Assembly: GCF_012911865.1 (NCBI RefSeq)
Contig: NZ_JAAXYH010000009.1
Span: 104,272 to 168,271, forward strand
Source of the DNA: Shewanella salipaludis
GTDB taxonomy: Bacteria > Pseudomonadota > Gammaproteobacteria > Enterobacterales > Shewanellaceae
DNA length: 64,000 bases
Reading direction: 5' to 3'
Both the position numbers and the translations under genes were made by a program. Below, in pieces: positions 1 through 8,934 of the stretch (within the stretch, counting starts at the first letter, position 1; each line of letters starts with the position of its first letter). The notes below the pieces were generated by a model. The model had not been told where the DNA came from. It saw only the letters and a list, made by a program, of their open reading frames with translations, and ran no database searches.

Positions 1-408
1 GCCACGGATATGCCGAGCGTGTTCAAGCGCTACCTGGCCCGCGGCAAGACGGGCTATGTGCCCAACAATTGGGGCGACATGGCCAACGCCATCGAGGTCA
101 TTCACAATGCCGGCGGTTTGGCCGTGTTGGCGCACCCCAGTGGTTATAAGCTCTCGGGCAAGTGGCTCAAGCGCCTGGTGCGGGAGTTCAAGGAGGCTGG
201 TGGCGATGCCATGGAAGTGGTGCTCGGACAGCAGACCTTGGACGACAGAGCCAATCTGGTGGCATTAAGCCATCAAAATCAATTATTAGGCTCGATTGGC
301 AGTGATTTTCATTTCCCGAGCAACTGGATAGAATTAGGCAAAAATTTATTTCAGCCTCAGGGCATAGACTGGGTCTGGCAATCACAATCTTGGATGGAAC
401 GAACATGA
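1..408 (+). CDS. trpH: PHP-domain phosphoesterase TrpH/RNase AM, 3' part
   Basis: The reading frame is open from base 1, so the gene begins before the window; only the C-terminal ~135 residues are present. The visible part carries the end of a PHP metallophosphoesterase domain: an AHPSGY motif near residue 40 and a GSDFH motif near residue 98, both normally metal-binding. The E. coli relative (YciV/TrpH, RNase AM) is a 5'-3' exonuclease and 3',5'-nucleoside bisphosphate phosphatase that trims rRNA and short RNAs. The stop codon overlaps the ATG of the following yciO gene (ATGA), the same gene pair as in E. coli, which supports the identity and translational coupling. Confidence 0.85.
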   Translation, partial: ATDMPSVFKRYLARGKTGYVPNNWGDMANAIEVIHNAGGLAVLAHPSGYKLSGKWLKRLVREFKEAGGDAMEVVLGQQTLDDRANLVALSHQNQLLGSIGSDFHFPSNWIELGKNLFQPQGIDWVWQSQSWMERT

Positions 409-1025
409 GCCAGTTTTTTTACGTACACGAAGAAAATCCCCAGGCGCGGCTGCTCAATCAGGCCGTGGCTGTGTTGCAAAAGGGCGGGGTGATCGTCTAT
501 CCGACAGATTCGGGTTATGCCCTGGGCTGCCTCATAGGGGACAAGGATGCCATGGCGCGGATGGCGCGTATCCGGCAGATAGACATGGATCATAATTTTT
601 CCCTCATGTGCCGTGACCTGTCCGAATTGGCGACCTACGCCAGCGTAGATAACCAGGCCTATCGTTTATTGAAGAGCTGTACCCCGGGGCCCTATACCTT
701 CATCTTCAAGGCGACCAAGGAAGTGCCGCGCCGGCTGCAGTGCGACAAGAAGCGCACCATAGGCATAAGGGTGCCGGACAACCTGATCGCCCTGGCGCTG
801 CTCGAAGCCCTGGATGCACCTCTGATGTCCACCAGCCTGGTGATGCCGGGTGCCGAGTTTGCCGAGTCGGATCCCGAACATATCCGCGATCTGCTCGAGC
901 ATCAGGTAGACGCCATCATCCATGGCGGCTACTTGGGGGAGAAGCCTACCACTGTGATAGACATGTCCGAAGGGGCGATGGACATAGTCCGTGAAGGCGC
1001 GGGCGATACCAGTCATTTCCTCTGA
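405..1025 (+). CDS. yciO: YciO family Sua5/YrdC-type protein
   Basis: The product has 206 residues and starts MSQFFYVHEENPQ, closely resembling the N terminus of E. coli YciO. I chose the ATG at 405, which overlaps the trpH stop, over the in-frame ATG at 390 because it matches the family start. The Sua5/YciO/YrdC fold is shown by GGVIVYPTDSGYALGC near residue 30, a nucleotide-binding segment, and by STSLVMPG and KPTTVIDMS further on. Relatives TsaC and Sua5 make threonylcarbamoyl-AMP for tRNA t6A, but YciO itself appears unable to replace them in E. coli, so the precise reaction is uncertain. It is probably co-transcribed with trpH. Confidence 0.93.
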   Translation: MSQFFYVHEENPQARLLNQAVAVLQKGGVIVYPTDSGYALGCLIGDKDAMARMARIRQIDMDHNFSLMCRDLSELATYASVDNQAYRLLKSCTPGPYTFIFKATKEVPRRLQCDKKRTIGIRVPDNLIALALLEALDAPLMSTSLVMPGAEFAESDPEHIRDLLEHQVDAIIHGGYLGEKPTTVIDMSEGAMDIVREGAGDTSHFL

Positions 1026-1081
1026 GCCTGCATTGACGGCATGCATGACCTATGACGATCGCTTTATCTTGATGCTGGCGG

Positions 1082-1109
1082 TTTAATCGGCAGGGTTTTA
1101 CTGTATAAT
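1082..1109 (+). promoter_or_regulatory. Candidate sigma70 promoter for scpA-scpB-rluB
   Basis: A perfect -10 hexamer TATAAT lies at 1104-1109. TTTAAT at 1082-1087 is the best -35 candidate, with a 16-base spacer, but it is a poor match. The site is about 70 bases upstream of the scpA start. It is a sequence match only. Confidence 0.4.
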
Positions 1110-1181
1110 CGCGCGTTTGGCGCCGAATGACGGCTTATTGTCGTCCTGGCTTGTCGCTCTGGGTGAGAGGAAGTTTAACGG

Positions 1182-1970
1182 ATGCAGGGCATACAACAGA
1201 GTCTACCCTTAGCCGTTATTCGGGGCCAGGCGGTCAAAGAGATGCCGGCCGACCTCTTCATTCCGCCGGAGGCGCTGGAGGTGTTCCTCGAGGCGTTCGA
1301 AGGCCCGCTGGATTTGCTCTTATACCTGATCCGTAAACAGAAAATGGATGTGGTGGATTTACCTATACGGCAGATCACCGCCCAGTATCTCGAATACATA
1401 GAGCTGCTTTCCGAAGCCAGGGTCGAGCTTGCCGCCGATTATCTGGTGATGGCAGCCACCCTGGCCGAGATCAAATCCCGCCTGCTGCTGCCCAAGATGC
1501 TGGCCGAGAATGAGGTGGAAGAAGATCCCCGGGCCCAGCTGATCCGCCAGCTCAAGGCCTATGAGGTGATCAAAGAGGCGTCGCAACGTCTGGATGACTT
1601 GCCCAGGTTGGAGCGGGATGTGTTTCAGGCCAGGGCCGTGCCCGCCGACGGCATCAAGCCCATGCTGGTGCCGCCGGATGTGTCTCTGTTCGAGTTGGCC
1701 AGGGCCTTCGGTCAGGTGCTCAAACGCATAGATGCCAGCGAGCACCACCAGGTTAAGCGCGAACTCCTGTCGACCCGGGAGCGCATGAGCCAGATACTGG
1801 CTATGCTCAACAGTGAGGCCTTCGTGCCGTTCGAAACCCTGTTCCAGCTCAGCGAGGGGCGCGCCGGAGTGGTGGTGAGTTTTCTGGCGCTGATGGAGCT
1901 GGTCAAAGAACTCCTGGTCGAGTTATACCAGAGTGAACCCTTTTCGAACATCTATGTGAAGGCTTATTGA
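1182..1970 (+). CDS. scpA: Segregation and condensation protein A (kleisin)
   Basis: This 262-residue protein is the kleisin subunit that bridges SMC heads and works with ScpB in chromosome condensation and segregation. The N-terminal kleisin signature is clear: FEGPLDLLLYLIRKQKMDVVDLPI near residues 39-62, followed by the helix with AADYLVMAATLAEIKSRLLLP. The C-terminal winged-helix part ends PFSNIYVKAY. An extra ~30 residues precede the core. The start ATG at 1182 has a GAGAGGAAG ribosome-binding site about 10 bases upstream. scpB follows after three bases, and smc is in this window at 36.1 kb, so the full complex is encoded here. Confidence 0.95.
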   Translation: MQGIQQSLPLAVIRGQAVKEMPADLFIPPEALEVFLEAFEGPLDLLLYLIRKQKMDVVDLPIRQITAQYLEYIELLSEARVELAADYLVMAATLAEIKSRLLLPKMLAENEVEEDPRAQLIRQLKAYEVIKEASQRLDDLPRLERDVFQARAVPADGIKPMLVPPDVSLFELARAFGQVLKRIDASEHHQVKRELLSTRERMSQILAMLNSEAFVPFETLFQLSEGRAGVVVSFLALMELVKELLVELYQSEPFSNIYVKAY

Positions 1971-1973
1971 GCG

Positions 1974-2570
1974 ATGCAGATTAATCCCATCCAATTGAAG
2001 CAGCTGATAGAGGCCAGCTTATTTGTATTGGGTAAACCCTTGTCTGTTAAGGCATTGAAAGACACTGTGCTGGCACAATTCAGTGTTTCCAGAGACAGAG
2101 TCAAGGCGGCATTGGACGAGTTACAGCAAGATTACGCCGAGCGGGGCGTGCAACTGGTGCAGGTGGCCGGTGGTTACCGCTTCCAGACCCAGGAGGTCTT
2201 GAGTCCTTATCTGCAGCCCCTGTGGCAGGAAAAGGCGCCCAAGTATTCCCGTGCCACCCTGGAAACCCTGGCGGTGATAGCCTACCGTCAGCCCGTGACC
2301 CGGGGTGATATAGAGCAAGTGCGTGGTGTGGCGATCAGCAGCCATATCATCAAGAGTCTGACCGATAGAGGTTGGATTAAAGTGGTAGGGCATAAGGAAG
2401 TACCGGGACGCCCGGCACTCTATGCCACTACATCGGAGTTTTTAGCATATTTTGGCTTAGACAGGTTAGCCGACTTGCCGTCGCTGTCCGATCCTGAGTC
2501 ATTGCAGGCGCTCTTTTCAAACCTGAAAAGCGTGCCAGAACCAGCAGAAGAGCAGAGTACTAATGAGTGA
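1974..2570 (+). CDS. scpB: Segregation and condensation protein B
   Basis: This 198-residue winged-helix protein is the dimeric partner of the ScpA kleisin in the SMC condensin. The typical ScpB segments are present: an N-terminal [18 protein letters not shown] helix, the RVQ-like GGYRFQT strand, and the core [22 protein letters not shown] near residues 95-120, with [18 protein letters not shown] after it. It starts three bases after the scpA stop and overlaps rluB by eight bases, so the three genes look like one translationally coupled operon. The C-terminal ~30 residues are acidic and probably disordered. Confidence 0.95.
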   Translation: MQINPIQLKQLIEASLFVLGKPLSVKALKDTVLAQFSVSRDRVKAALDELQQDYAERGVQLVQVAGGYRFQTQEVLSPYLQPLWQEKAPKYSRATLETLAVIAYRQPVTRGDIEQVRGVAISSHIIKSLTDRGWIKVVGHKEVPGRPALYATTSEFLAYFGLDRLADLPSLSDPESLQALFSNLKSVPEPAEEQSTNE

Positions 2571-3435
2571 AAAATTGCAGAAAGTCTTGGCCCGTGCAGG
2601 CCATGGCTCCCGTCGTGAGATGGAGGCATGGATTGCTGCAGGCCGAGTTAGTATTGACGGTGAAATTGCCGGCCTAGGCGATCGCGTCGAAGCCGATGCC
2701 AAGGTGCGTATCGATGGCCGTGCCATCTCGCTCAAATCCGCCGATGAGGTGATTTGTCGCGTGTTGGCCTACCATAAGCCGGAAGGCGAGATTTGCAGCC
2801 GTAAGGATCCCGAAGGGCGTCCGACCGTGTTCGACCGCCTACCAAAGGTGCGGGATTCACGCTGGGTGGCCGTCGGCCGTCTGGATATCAACACGTCGGG
2901 CCTGTTGCTGTTCACCTCCGACGGTGAACTGGCCAATCGCCTGATGCACCCATCGAACGAAGTCGAGCGTGAATACGCAGTGCGTACCTTCGGCGAAGTG
3001 CCCGAGGCCGCGGTGCAGCGTCTGCGCACCGGCATCACCCTGGAAGACGGTCCGGCGCAGTTCGACAGCATCAAGCCAGCAGGTGGCGAAGGCATGAACC
3101 AGTGGTGGCATGTGTCATTGCGTGAAGGTCGTAACCGCGAAGTGCGTCGCCTGTGGGAATCCCAGGAAGTGCAGGTGAGCCGTTTGATCCGTATTCGCTA
3201 CGGCATGATCGACTTGCCCAAGTCACTGCCCCGCGGTGGTTGGGTGGAATTGCCGATAGAACAAGTGAATTATCTGCGCCAACTGGCGGGACTCGAGCCT
3301 GAGACCCGCAGCATGCTGGGCACAGACAAGCACAGCGTCGCCCGGGCCCAGGTGCGCAGCGCCAAGATCCGCCGTGCGGTACGCAAGCATAAGGTCACGG
3401 GCGCCAAGCCTAAGCCCAGCCGTCAGCGCAGCTGA
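2563..3435 (+). CDS. rluB: 23S rRNA pseudouridine(2605) synthase RluB
   Basis: This 290-residue protein isomerises uridine 2605 of 23S rRNA to pseudouridine (E. coli numbering). An N-terminal S4 RNA-binding domain ([19 protein letters not shown], residues 3-21) is followed by the RsuA/RluB/E/F catalytic domain. The catalytic aspartate is D108 in [19 protein letters not shown] basic tail rich in Lys and Arg, typical of RluB, closes the protein. It overlaps the end of scpB. The scpA-scpB-rluB order is common in gammaproteobacteria with SMC rather than MukBEF. A strong terminator follows. Confidence 0.93.
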   Translation: MSEKLQKVLARAGHGSRREMEAWIAAGRVSIDGEIAGLGDRVEADAKVRIDGRAISLKSADEVICRVLAYHKPEGEICSRKDPEGRPTVFDRLPKVRDSRWVAVGRLDINTSGLLLFTSDGELANRLMHPSNEVEREYAVRTFGEVPEAAVQRLRTGITLEDGPAQFDSIKPAGGEGMNQWWHVSLREGRNREVRRLWESQEVQVSRLIRIRYGMIDLPKSLPRGGWVELPIEQVNYLRQLAGLEPETRSMLGTDKHSVARAQVRSAKIRRAVRKHKVTGAKPKPSRQRS

Positions 3436-3459
3436 TCCAGCAGGGGTGAAAACCGCATT

Positions 3460-3486
3460 AAAAAAGGCCGCTTAGCGGCCTTTTCT
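3460..3486. terminator. Bidirectional rho-independent terminator
   Basis: An A-tract, the hairpin GGCCGC-TTA-GCGGCC and a T-tract sit between the convergent rluB and yciK genes. The A and T flanks allow it to act on both strands. Confidence 0.85.
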
Positions 3487-3521
3487 GTGTGCGGACGGTT
3501 TTGCAACCGCCGGCAGTGTCA

Positions 3522-4259
3522 TTACTGGGCGTCGAATTGCTGGCCATTAACCCCTTGGGAGTCGTCGCCCATGAGGTAGAGGTAGGTCGGCATCAGCTCC
3601 TGGGGGGTCTTCAGTGTCTGTGGATCTTCGCTCGGATAGGCCTTGCCGCGCATGCCGGTGCGGGTAGCGCCCGGATTGATGCTGTTGACCCTGACCTGGC
3701 TGCCATCGCATTCATCGGCCAACACCTGCATCATGCCTTCGGTGGCAAATTTTGAGAAGGCATAGGGGCCCCAGTAAGCGCGGCCCCGACGACCCACGCT
3801 GCTGGAGGTGAAGAGGATCGAGGCGCTCGGTGCCTTGCGCATCACGGGCAGGAGCGCCTTGGTCAGCATCACCTGGGAAATCAGGTTAACCTTGAGCACT
3901 TCTTCCAGCGAGGCGATATCTATGTGCTCGAATGGCCCCAGGGCACCCAGCTGACTGGCGTTATGCAGCAGGCCATCCAGGTGACCGAATTGCTCTGCTA
4001 TGGTCTCGGCCATGTCCTGGTAGTTCTGCTCAGTGGCACCCTTGAGATCCAGCGGCACTATCGCCGGCGTCGGATAACCTGCCTGCTCTATCTCATCATA
4101 GACGGCTTCGAGTTTTTTAACCGTTCTGCCCAGCAAGATCACAGTGGCACCATGTTTGGCGTAGTTGATGGCGGCCGTGCGGCCTATGCCGTCCCCGGCA
4201 CCGGTAACCAGTATGGTTTTGCCTGCGAGCAATTCTTTTGCAGCTTGATATTCCAACAT
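3522..4259 (-). CDS. yciK: YciK family short-chain dehydrogenase
   Basis: This 245-residue protein is a classical SDR closely resembling E. coli YciK. The Rossmann motif TGAGDGIG is near residue 20, LHNAS (the NNAG-type motif) near 95, the catalytic serine lies in FTSSSVG near 151, and the YAFSK (YxxxK) pair is near residues 167-171. The physiological substrate of YciK is unknown; an NADP-dependent oxidoreductase is a family-level inference. It is transcribed convergently with rluB and shares its terminator. In E. coli yciK lies in the same neighbourhood as rluB, yciO and trpH. Confidence 0.92.
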   Translation of the reverse strand: MLEYQAAKELLAGKTILVTGAGDGIGRTAAINYAKHGATVILLGRTVKKLEAVYDEIEQAGYPTPAIVPLDLKGATEQNYQDMAETIAEQFGHLDGLLHNASQLGALGPFEHIDIASLEEVLKVNLISQVMLTKALLPVMRKAPSASILFTSSSVGRRGRAYWGPYAFSKFATEGMMQVLADECDGSQVRVNSINPGATRTGMRGKAYPSEDPQTLKTPQELMPTYLYLMGDDSQGVNGQQFDAQ

Positions 4260-4520
4260 GAGTCAATGTTTCCTCTGGGCGGTAATGCCCGCCATTTCTA
4301 GCGTCGCCGAACCAATAAACGACCGTTTCAAACAAACGACTAAATAATTGCCTTATTCGGGCCGTTCTTGTGTGACAAAATTGTAGCTAACTCAATACTT
4401 TTACGTTAACTTGGGGCCAGTTAGAGGCTAACATAAGCCTCATTAGTCATAGATATCGGGCTATTGTGACTAATTTCTTAGGGAAAACAAAATTATTACA
4501 ACAAGATTTGGGGAAAAAAG
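4260..4520. other. Divergent promoter region, yciK / lipase
   Basis: This 261-base, AT-rich spacer separates the reverse yciK gene from the forward lipase gene and must hold both promoters. A purine-rich stretch (GGGGAAAAAAG) directly before 4521 is the lipase ribosome-binding site. No operator was recognised. Confidence 0.4.
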
Positions 4521-7037
4521 ATGAAAAGACTCATTTTGGGTGTTGCTATAGCATCTGCGCTGGGACTCACAGGATGTGGTGAGGACAGTTTCAACGAGGC
4601 CAGGGAAGAGGCGACCCCTCTGATACCCGCTTCCCACATGGTATTCGATCCCGCCGAAGGCGAGGTTCCTTTACCCAACGACTTGTTATTCAGCGGCACC
4701 ACAGACGGCACCTTGAATATCCCAAGCAAGGCGGGAGATCCGAGTGAAGCCAATGGTGACTATACAGATCCCAAGATAGCCCTGGGTGCCCTCGATGGCT
4801 GGTCCACCACTTCACCGATTTCCATCGATGTCGAACTCGCCAATGACAGCGAGGGCAACCCCTTGACCCTCAACGCCGCCTCCGTGGCTCAGGCCGGTGC
4901 GGTGCGGGTATTCGAAGCGACCGTCGGTGGCGCCCTGTCGTCAGATCCCGAATGTAAGGCCAAGCCCTCAGTGTCCGCCTGTAAGGTCGGCGAAGAGCTG
5001 CAGTTTGGTGTCGATTTCATCTCCACAGCTTCGGGCAATAAGGTGGTCATAGTGCCGCTCAAGCCACTCAAGGCCGGCCAGTCTTATATCTATGCGACGA
5101 CCAAGTTAATCGAAGATTCCGCCAGCCGCCCCATAGAGGCATCGAGCAGCTATGGTCTGCTCAAGATGGACATAGAGACACTGCCGCTGGAAACCCCGGA
5201 TCAGCTGATGCTGCAGACCCTGGTCAACAGCTATGAGAAAGGTTTGGCCGCGACTCACGGCGTCGATCCTGACAGCATCAGCTATTCGGCCCTGTTTACC
5301 ACCCAATCCGTTGCCGAAGTCTACGAGACCAGCAAGCTGTTGATGGCGCAGCCGGGTTCTCCCTATGCCCCCAAATTCGTGCAGGAGCCTACCCCAGCAG
5401 GTTATACCGTGGCCCAGGCGGCGGGACTCACCCCGGACGCAGGCATGGCCTATGCGCTGGCAGATCTGGCCGATGTCTATACCGCGACCATTGAGATGCC
5501 CATCTATGGTACTTGCTCCTCTGTCAGTTGCCTGGACGGTGAAGGGCATCCACTGATCAATGGCCGCTGGCAGGCTCAGGGCGACAGCCCTGTGTCAGTC
5601 TTGCTGGCGTTGCAGGCCGGCACCCTGAGCCAGGAGAAATTTATTTCCCAGGCCCAGACCCAGGGCGTCGATCCCACCGCCGCCCTGGCTAACCCCAGCC
5701 TGCTGGCGGGCAAGACTTGGTTGCTCGATGACGGTACGCCTGCGGACAAGGCCAAACACCTGACCAAGTTCAACCCGATACCGGCTATCCAGACCCATGA
5801 AACTGTGCCCGTGCTGATTTCCATGCCCAACGCCGCCAAGCTGGTCGAGTTCTACAAGGATAAGGGCGGATTCGTGCCGCCGACCTCAGGCTGGCCAACC
5901 AACATAGCCATGCATGGCCTGGGTGGCGGCAAGGAAATGTCGCTGGCCTATGCCGGTGCCTATGCCGCGGCCGGGATTGCGACCGTCGCCATCGACATGC
6001 CACTGCATGGTGAGCGCTCCTTCGATGCCGACAAAGACGGTGTCTATGAGGTGACTGCGAGCTATCCAGCCTTCGGCGCTTCCATCGGCAAGCCGGCGGC
6101 CTTCGCAAACGGCAATATTTTGTCTTTCATCAACATAGGCAGTTCCCTGTCGGTGCGGGATAACTTCCGTCAGGGGATCCTGGATCATCTGGAACTGAGA
6201 CTGACCCTGACAGGTCTGGCCCAAAGCCTGGCGGCGGCAGGGAAGCCACAGGTGTTCGACGTCACCAAGATCAGCGCCCAGGGCCTGAGTCTGGGCGCCA
6301 TTGTCGGCACCAGCTTCTCCACCTACGCCAGCACAGGTCTGGTTAACCCCATGACCGGCGCTGCCTTGCCCAATGCCTATGCCCTCAATGCCGCTTCTTT
6401 GGTGGCCCCGAGCGGTGGCCTGGCGGGCACTTTCGTTGGCTCGGCAAGCTTCGGTCCTCTGCTGTTCAGTAACATCAGCGCCTCTCCAACCTTCCTGGAA
6501 CAAGTGGATAAGGCCAATACCCAAGGTTATGAGCCGGGAAGCCAACAGTATACCGATCTGGTGAAGACGGTTTATGCCGAGTTTGTGCCTACGTTTGCGT
6601 TTGCGGTGCAGACGGCTGTCGATTCGATAGATCCAGTCAATCAGGGCGCCAGGTTGGCCGCTACCGAGCTGCCGCTGCATCTGATCGAAGTGGTCGGTGA
6701 CGGCGCAGCTAACCTGCCGGACCAAACCCTGCCCAACAGGGTCACAGGTTTCCCGCTGTCGGGTACCGAGCCGCTGATCTCCGCCCTGGGTCTGGGTTGT
6801 GTCGATAGCACCAGTGTCGGCTCCGGCGCCGTGCGCTTCGCCAAGGGGCATCACAGCTCTATCATCAGTCCGAGCGAAGTACCAGAAGTCACGGATGGTT
6901 TCGCCGCTGCCGCAACCGCAGAGATGCAGTCCCAGGTGGTAGGTTTTGCCGCCTCTGCGGGATTGGGCCAAGCGACGATAGTGGTGGCCCAAGTGGATGA
7001 GAACGAGACGAGCGTGATCAGCCCCTGCGCCAATTGA
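4521..7037 (+). CDS. VolA/Pla-1/cef family surface lipoprotein lipase
   Basis: This 838-residue protein has a lipoprotein signal peptide with lipobox LTGC (Cys19), so it is lipid-anchored. The remainder resembles the Pla-1/cef extracellular lipases, including Vibrio VolA, a surface lysophospholipase that releases fatty acids from exogenous lipids. The catalytic serine is likely S590 in the GLSLG (GxSxG) elbow. The HG-type oxyanion region AMHGLGGGKEMSLAYAGAYAAAG is near residues 465-490, and a terminal KGHHSSI segment near 775 supplies a candidate catalytic His. It is monocistronic: its own promoter region lies upstream and a terminator follows. Substrate preference is not readable from sequence. 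Confidence 0.85.
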   Translation: MKRLILGVAIASALGLTGCGEDSFNEAREEATPLIPASHMVFDPAEGEVPLPNDLLFSGTTDGTLNIPSKAGDPSEANGDYTDPKIALGALDGWSTTSPISIDVELANDSEGNPLTLNAASVAQAGAVRVFEATVGGALSSDPECKAKPSVSACKVGEELQFGVDFISTASGNKVVIVPLKPLKAGQSYIYATTKLIEDSASRPIEASSSYGLLKMDIETLPLETPDQLMLQTLVNSYEKGLAATHGVDPDSISYSALFTTQSVAEVYETSKLLMAQPGSPYAPKFVQEPTPAGYTVAQAAGLTPDAGMAYALADLADVYTATIEMPIYGTCSSVSCLDGEGHPLINGRWQAQGDSPVSVLLALQAGTLSQEKFISQAQTQGVDPTAALANPSLLAGKTWLLDDGTPADKAKHLTKFNPIPAIQTHETVPVLISMPNAAKLVEFYKDKGGFVPPTSGWPTNIAMHGLGGGKEMSLAYAGAYAAAGIATVAIDMPLHGERSFDADKDGVYEVTASYPAFGASIGKPAAFANGNILSFINIGSSLSVRDNFRQGILDHLELRLTLTGLAQSLAAAGKPQVFDVTKISAQGLSLGAIVGTSFSTYASTGLVNPMTGAALPNAYALNAASLVAPSGGLAGTFVGSASFGPLLFSNISASPTFLEQVDKANTQGYEPGSQQYTDLVKTVYAEFVPTFAFAVQTAVDSIDPVNQGARLAATELPLHLIEVVGDGAANLPDQTLPNRVTGFPLSGTEPLISALGLGCVDSTSVGSGAVRFAKGHHSSIISPSEVPEVTDGFAAAATAEMQSQVVGFAASAGLGQATIVVAQVDENETSVISPCAN

Positions 7038-7056
7038 GTTGAGATCAATCCCAAAG

Positions 7057-7082
7057 ACCCGGCTTTCGCCGGGTTTTTTTAT
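7057..7082 (+). terminator. Rho-independent terminator after the lipase gene
   Basis: A seven-pair stem ACCCGGC/GCCGGGT with TTTC loop is followed by an unbroken T run. Confidence 0.88.
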
Positions 7083-7141
7083 TGCGCAATAGGCTGTTAG
7101 AATAAGGGCCAACGTCTGCCTGTATATGGCTAACATCTCTG

Positions 7142-8170
7142 ATGGAGCTTGAATTGGAATTTTTATACGAATACGGATTATTTTTGGCCAAGGCCATCAC
7201 CCTGGTGGTGGCCATATTGGCCGTGGTGGTCGGGGTACTGGCCGCGGCGATGAAACAGAAGAGCGACAAGGGCGAGCTGAGCCTGACCCATGTTTCGGAT
7301 GATTTGCAGGAGCTGGCCCACTCGCTGAAACAGGAATTATTGCCCAAGAAGCAGTTCAAGGCCTATGAGAAGGCGCGCAAGGCGGAGCTGAAAGCCAAAG
7401 AGAAGCAAGCAGAAACGCAGCTCGGCAAGCGGGTCTTCGTGGTCGACTTCAAGGGCAGTCTGGATGCCGGCGAAGTCGCCTCACTGAGGGAAGAGATCAG
7501 CGCCATCATCACCCTAGCCGAGCCGGGAGACGAGGTCATAGCCAATGTCGAGAGCGGTGGCGGCATGGTACATGGTTACGGCCTGGCCTCCAGCCAGCTG
7601 GACCGCTTGCGTCAGGCCAACATCCACCTCAGTGTCTGTATCGACAAGGTGGCCGCCAGTGGCGGTTACATGATGGCCTGTGTCGCCAACAAGGTGTATG
7701 CCGCGCCCTTCGCCATCGTAGGTTCCATCGGCGTGGTGGCCCAGCTACCCAACTTCAACCGTCTGCTGAAGAAGCACGAGATAGATTATGAGCAACATAC
7801 GGCGGGCGATTTCAAGCGTACCCTGACCCTGTTCGGTGAGAACACGGATGAGGGCAGGGAGAAGTTTCGGCAGGAGCTGGAAGAGACCCATGTGTTGTTC
7901 AAGAAGTTTGTCAGCCACTATCGCCCCGCACTGGATCTCGCCAAGGTCGCCACCGGCGAGCATTGGTACGGCAAGCAGGCGATAGAACTTGGGCTGATAG
8001 ATGAGATAGCCACCAGTGACGATGTGATCATGGCCCAAGCCAAAGCGCACACAGTGATCAAGGTGCGTTATCAGCTGAAGAAGAAGCTGGCGGATAAGCT
8101 TGCCCATGGGGTATCTCTGTCGGTCAACGCTATCTTTAATCGTCTGATGGAAAAGAACCGGCCTCTGTAG
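7142..8170 (+). CDS. sohB: Inner-membrane serine protease SohB
   Basis: This 342-residue member of peptidase family S49 is anchored by one N-terminal transmembrane segment (residues ~15-37) and followed by a charged, probably coiled linker (~55-95). The catalytic Ser/Lys dyad is visible as S173 in KVAASGGYMMA and K225 in DFKRTLTLF. The VGSIGVVAQ segment lies between them. The overall length and N-terminal layout fit SohB rather than the duplicated SppA. Its role is periplasmic peptide degradation; SohB was found in E. coli as a multicopy suppressor of degP loss. The ribosome-binding site is weak. yciK and sohB also lie close together in E. coli. Confidence 0.93.
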   Translation: MELELEFLYEYGLFLAKAITLVVAILAVVVGVLAAAMKQKSDKGELSLTHVSDDLQELAHSLKQELLPKKQFKAYEKARKAELKAKEKQAETQLGKRVFVVDFKGSLDAGEVASLREEISAIITLAEPGDEVIANVESGGGMVHGYGLASSQLDRLRQANIHLSVCIDKVAASGGYMMACVANKVYAAPFAIVGSIGVVAQLPNFNRLLKKHEIDYEQHTAGDFKRTLTLFGENTDEGREKFRQELEETHVLFKKFVSHYRPALDLAKVATGEHWYGKQAIELGLIDEIATSDDVIMAQAKAHTVIKVRYQLKKKLADKLAHGVSLSVNAIFNRLMEKNRPL

Positions 8171-8484
8171 ACAGGGACAATGACACACTCGACTGAGCCT
8201 GGTACTACCCTCGGGCCGAGTGTTGCAGCCAAATGGCTTTGCAATCCATCATCTGCCGTGGACCTTCTCTGGCGTTTATTCTCGACTCTTGAGTTCGATC
8301 AGAAACTGGATTGACCATATAAGACAACAAGATTTACTGGCGATAAACCTGGTCACAGAACACACCCGTTTTCCTCCGGAGCCGCCGCAGGGCGTGGGAC
8401 TCCTTGGTAAGAGGCTGGCGTGAGTTCAGCCATGGAGGGTTGAGCCCAAGAGCGAACAAACGTTTAAGCTATAGCAATAAGTTC
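8171..8484. other. Spacer after sohB without a supported gene
   Basis: Short open frames occur but none has a convincing ribosome-binding site or protein-like composition. The stretch GGACTCCTTGGT at 8397-8408 recurs exactly at 9297-9308. Confidence 0.4.
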
Positions 8485-8528
8485 GAGCAATAAGAAGGCC
8501 TGGCGAGAGCCGGGCCTTCTTATTGCTC
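8485..8528. terminator. Long perfect hairpin, probably a bidirectional terminator
   Basis: The arms GAGCAATAAGAAGGCC (8485-8500) and its exact complement (8513-8528) are extended inward by one wobble pair and three GC pairs, closing a GAGA tetraloop. This gives a 20-pair stem. It lies between the sohB side and the 3' end of the reverse ORF ending at 8539, so it could stop transcription from both. It is unusually long for a terminator. Confidence 0.6.
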
Positions 8529-8538
8529 TCAGGGGCCG

Positions 8539-8934
8539 CTAACCCGGGCCCGGGCCTTCCTCATGATCGGGAAGACTGATACTGACGTTGCAGGGATCGC
8601 AACCCAGCACAAAACAACAGCGATAGCTGGCATTACCTGACCCCAAACCTGGACAACAGGCGCAGATAGACTCAGTTGACATGGTATTGCCGTTTGCGAC
8701 GAGACCGAATTCGGCTATCTGTAGCCCAAGCCCGAATTTCTCTATGACTCTATTGAACTCGCCTCGAATTTCTGAACTCACTTCGCAAAGTTTCGCCTGT
8801 AGTGCCTGCTCATGCTCGGACAGCTGCCGCTTCGTATGGTTCGAGGAGCCGCAGTGACAGTCTGATTGCAGGGCTGCTACCTGGCTTTGCAACCGCCCTA
8901 TATCCTTGCCTATGATGTAATCATTTCCACTCAT
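8539..8934 (-). CDS. Cysteine-rich hypothetical protein
   Basis: I do not recognise this 131-residue product. The frame is open to 9225, but I chose the ATG at 8934 (MSGNDYIIGKD) because a GAGG ribosome-binding site lies upstream and the longer N terminus looks non-coding. Residues ~10-75 are helical and probably coiled-coil, with a CHC pair at ~26-28. Residues ~88-125 hold a dense Cys cluster: a CxCC motif, then CC, then CxxC. This suggests metal binding or disulfides. There is no signal peptide. A small substrate peptide with a leader is possible, but no modifying enzyme is adjacent. Expression is unproven. Confidence 0.5.
   Translation of the reverse strand: MSGNDYIIGKDIGRLQSQVAALQSDCHCGSSNHTKRQLSEHEQALQAKLCEVSSEIRGEFNRVIEKFGLGLQIAEFGLVANGNTMSTESICACCPGLGSGNASYRCCFVLGCDPCNVSISLPDHEEGPGPG

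Noticed and set aside
5886..7136. 416-codon open frame antisense to the lipase gene
   Set aside because: A shadow of a GC-rich gene, with His/Gln/Arg-rich unlikely protein sequence and no ribosome-binding site.
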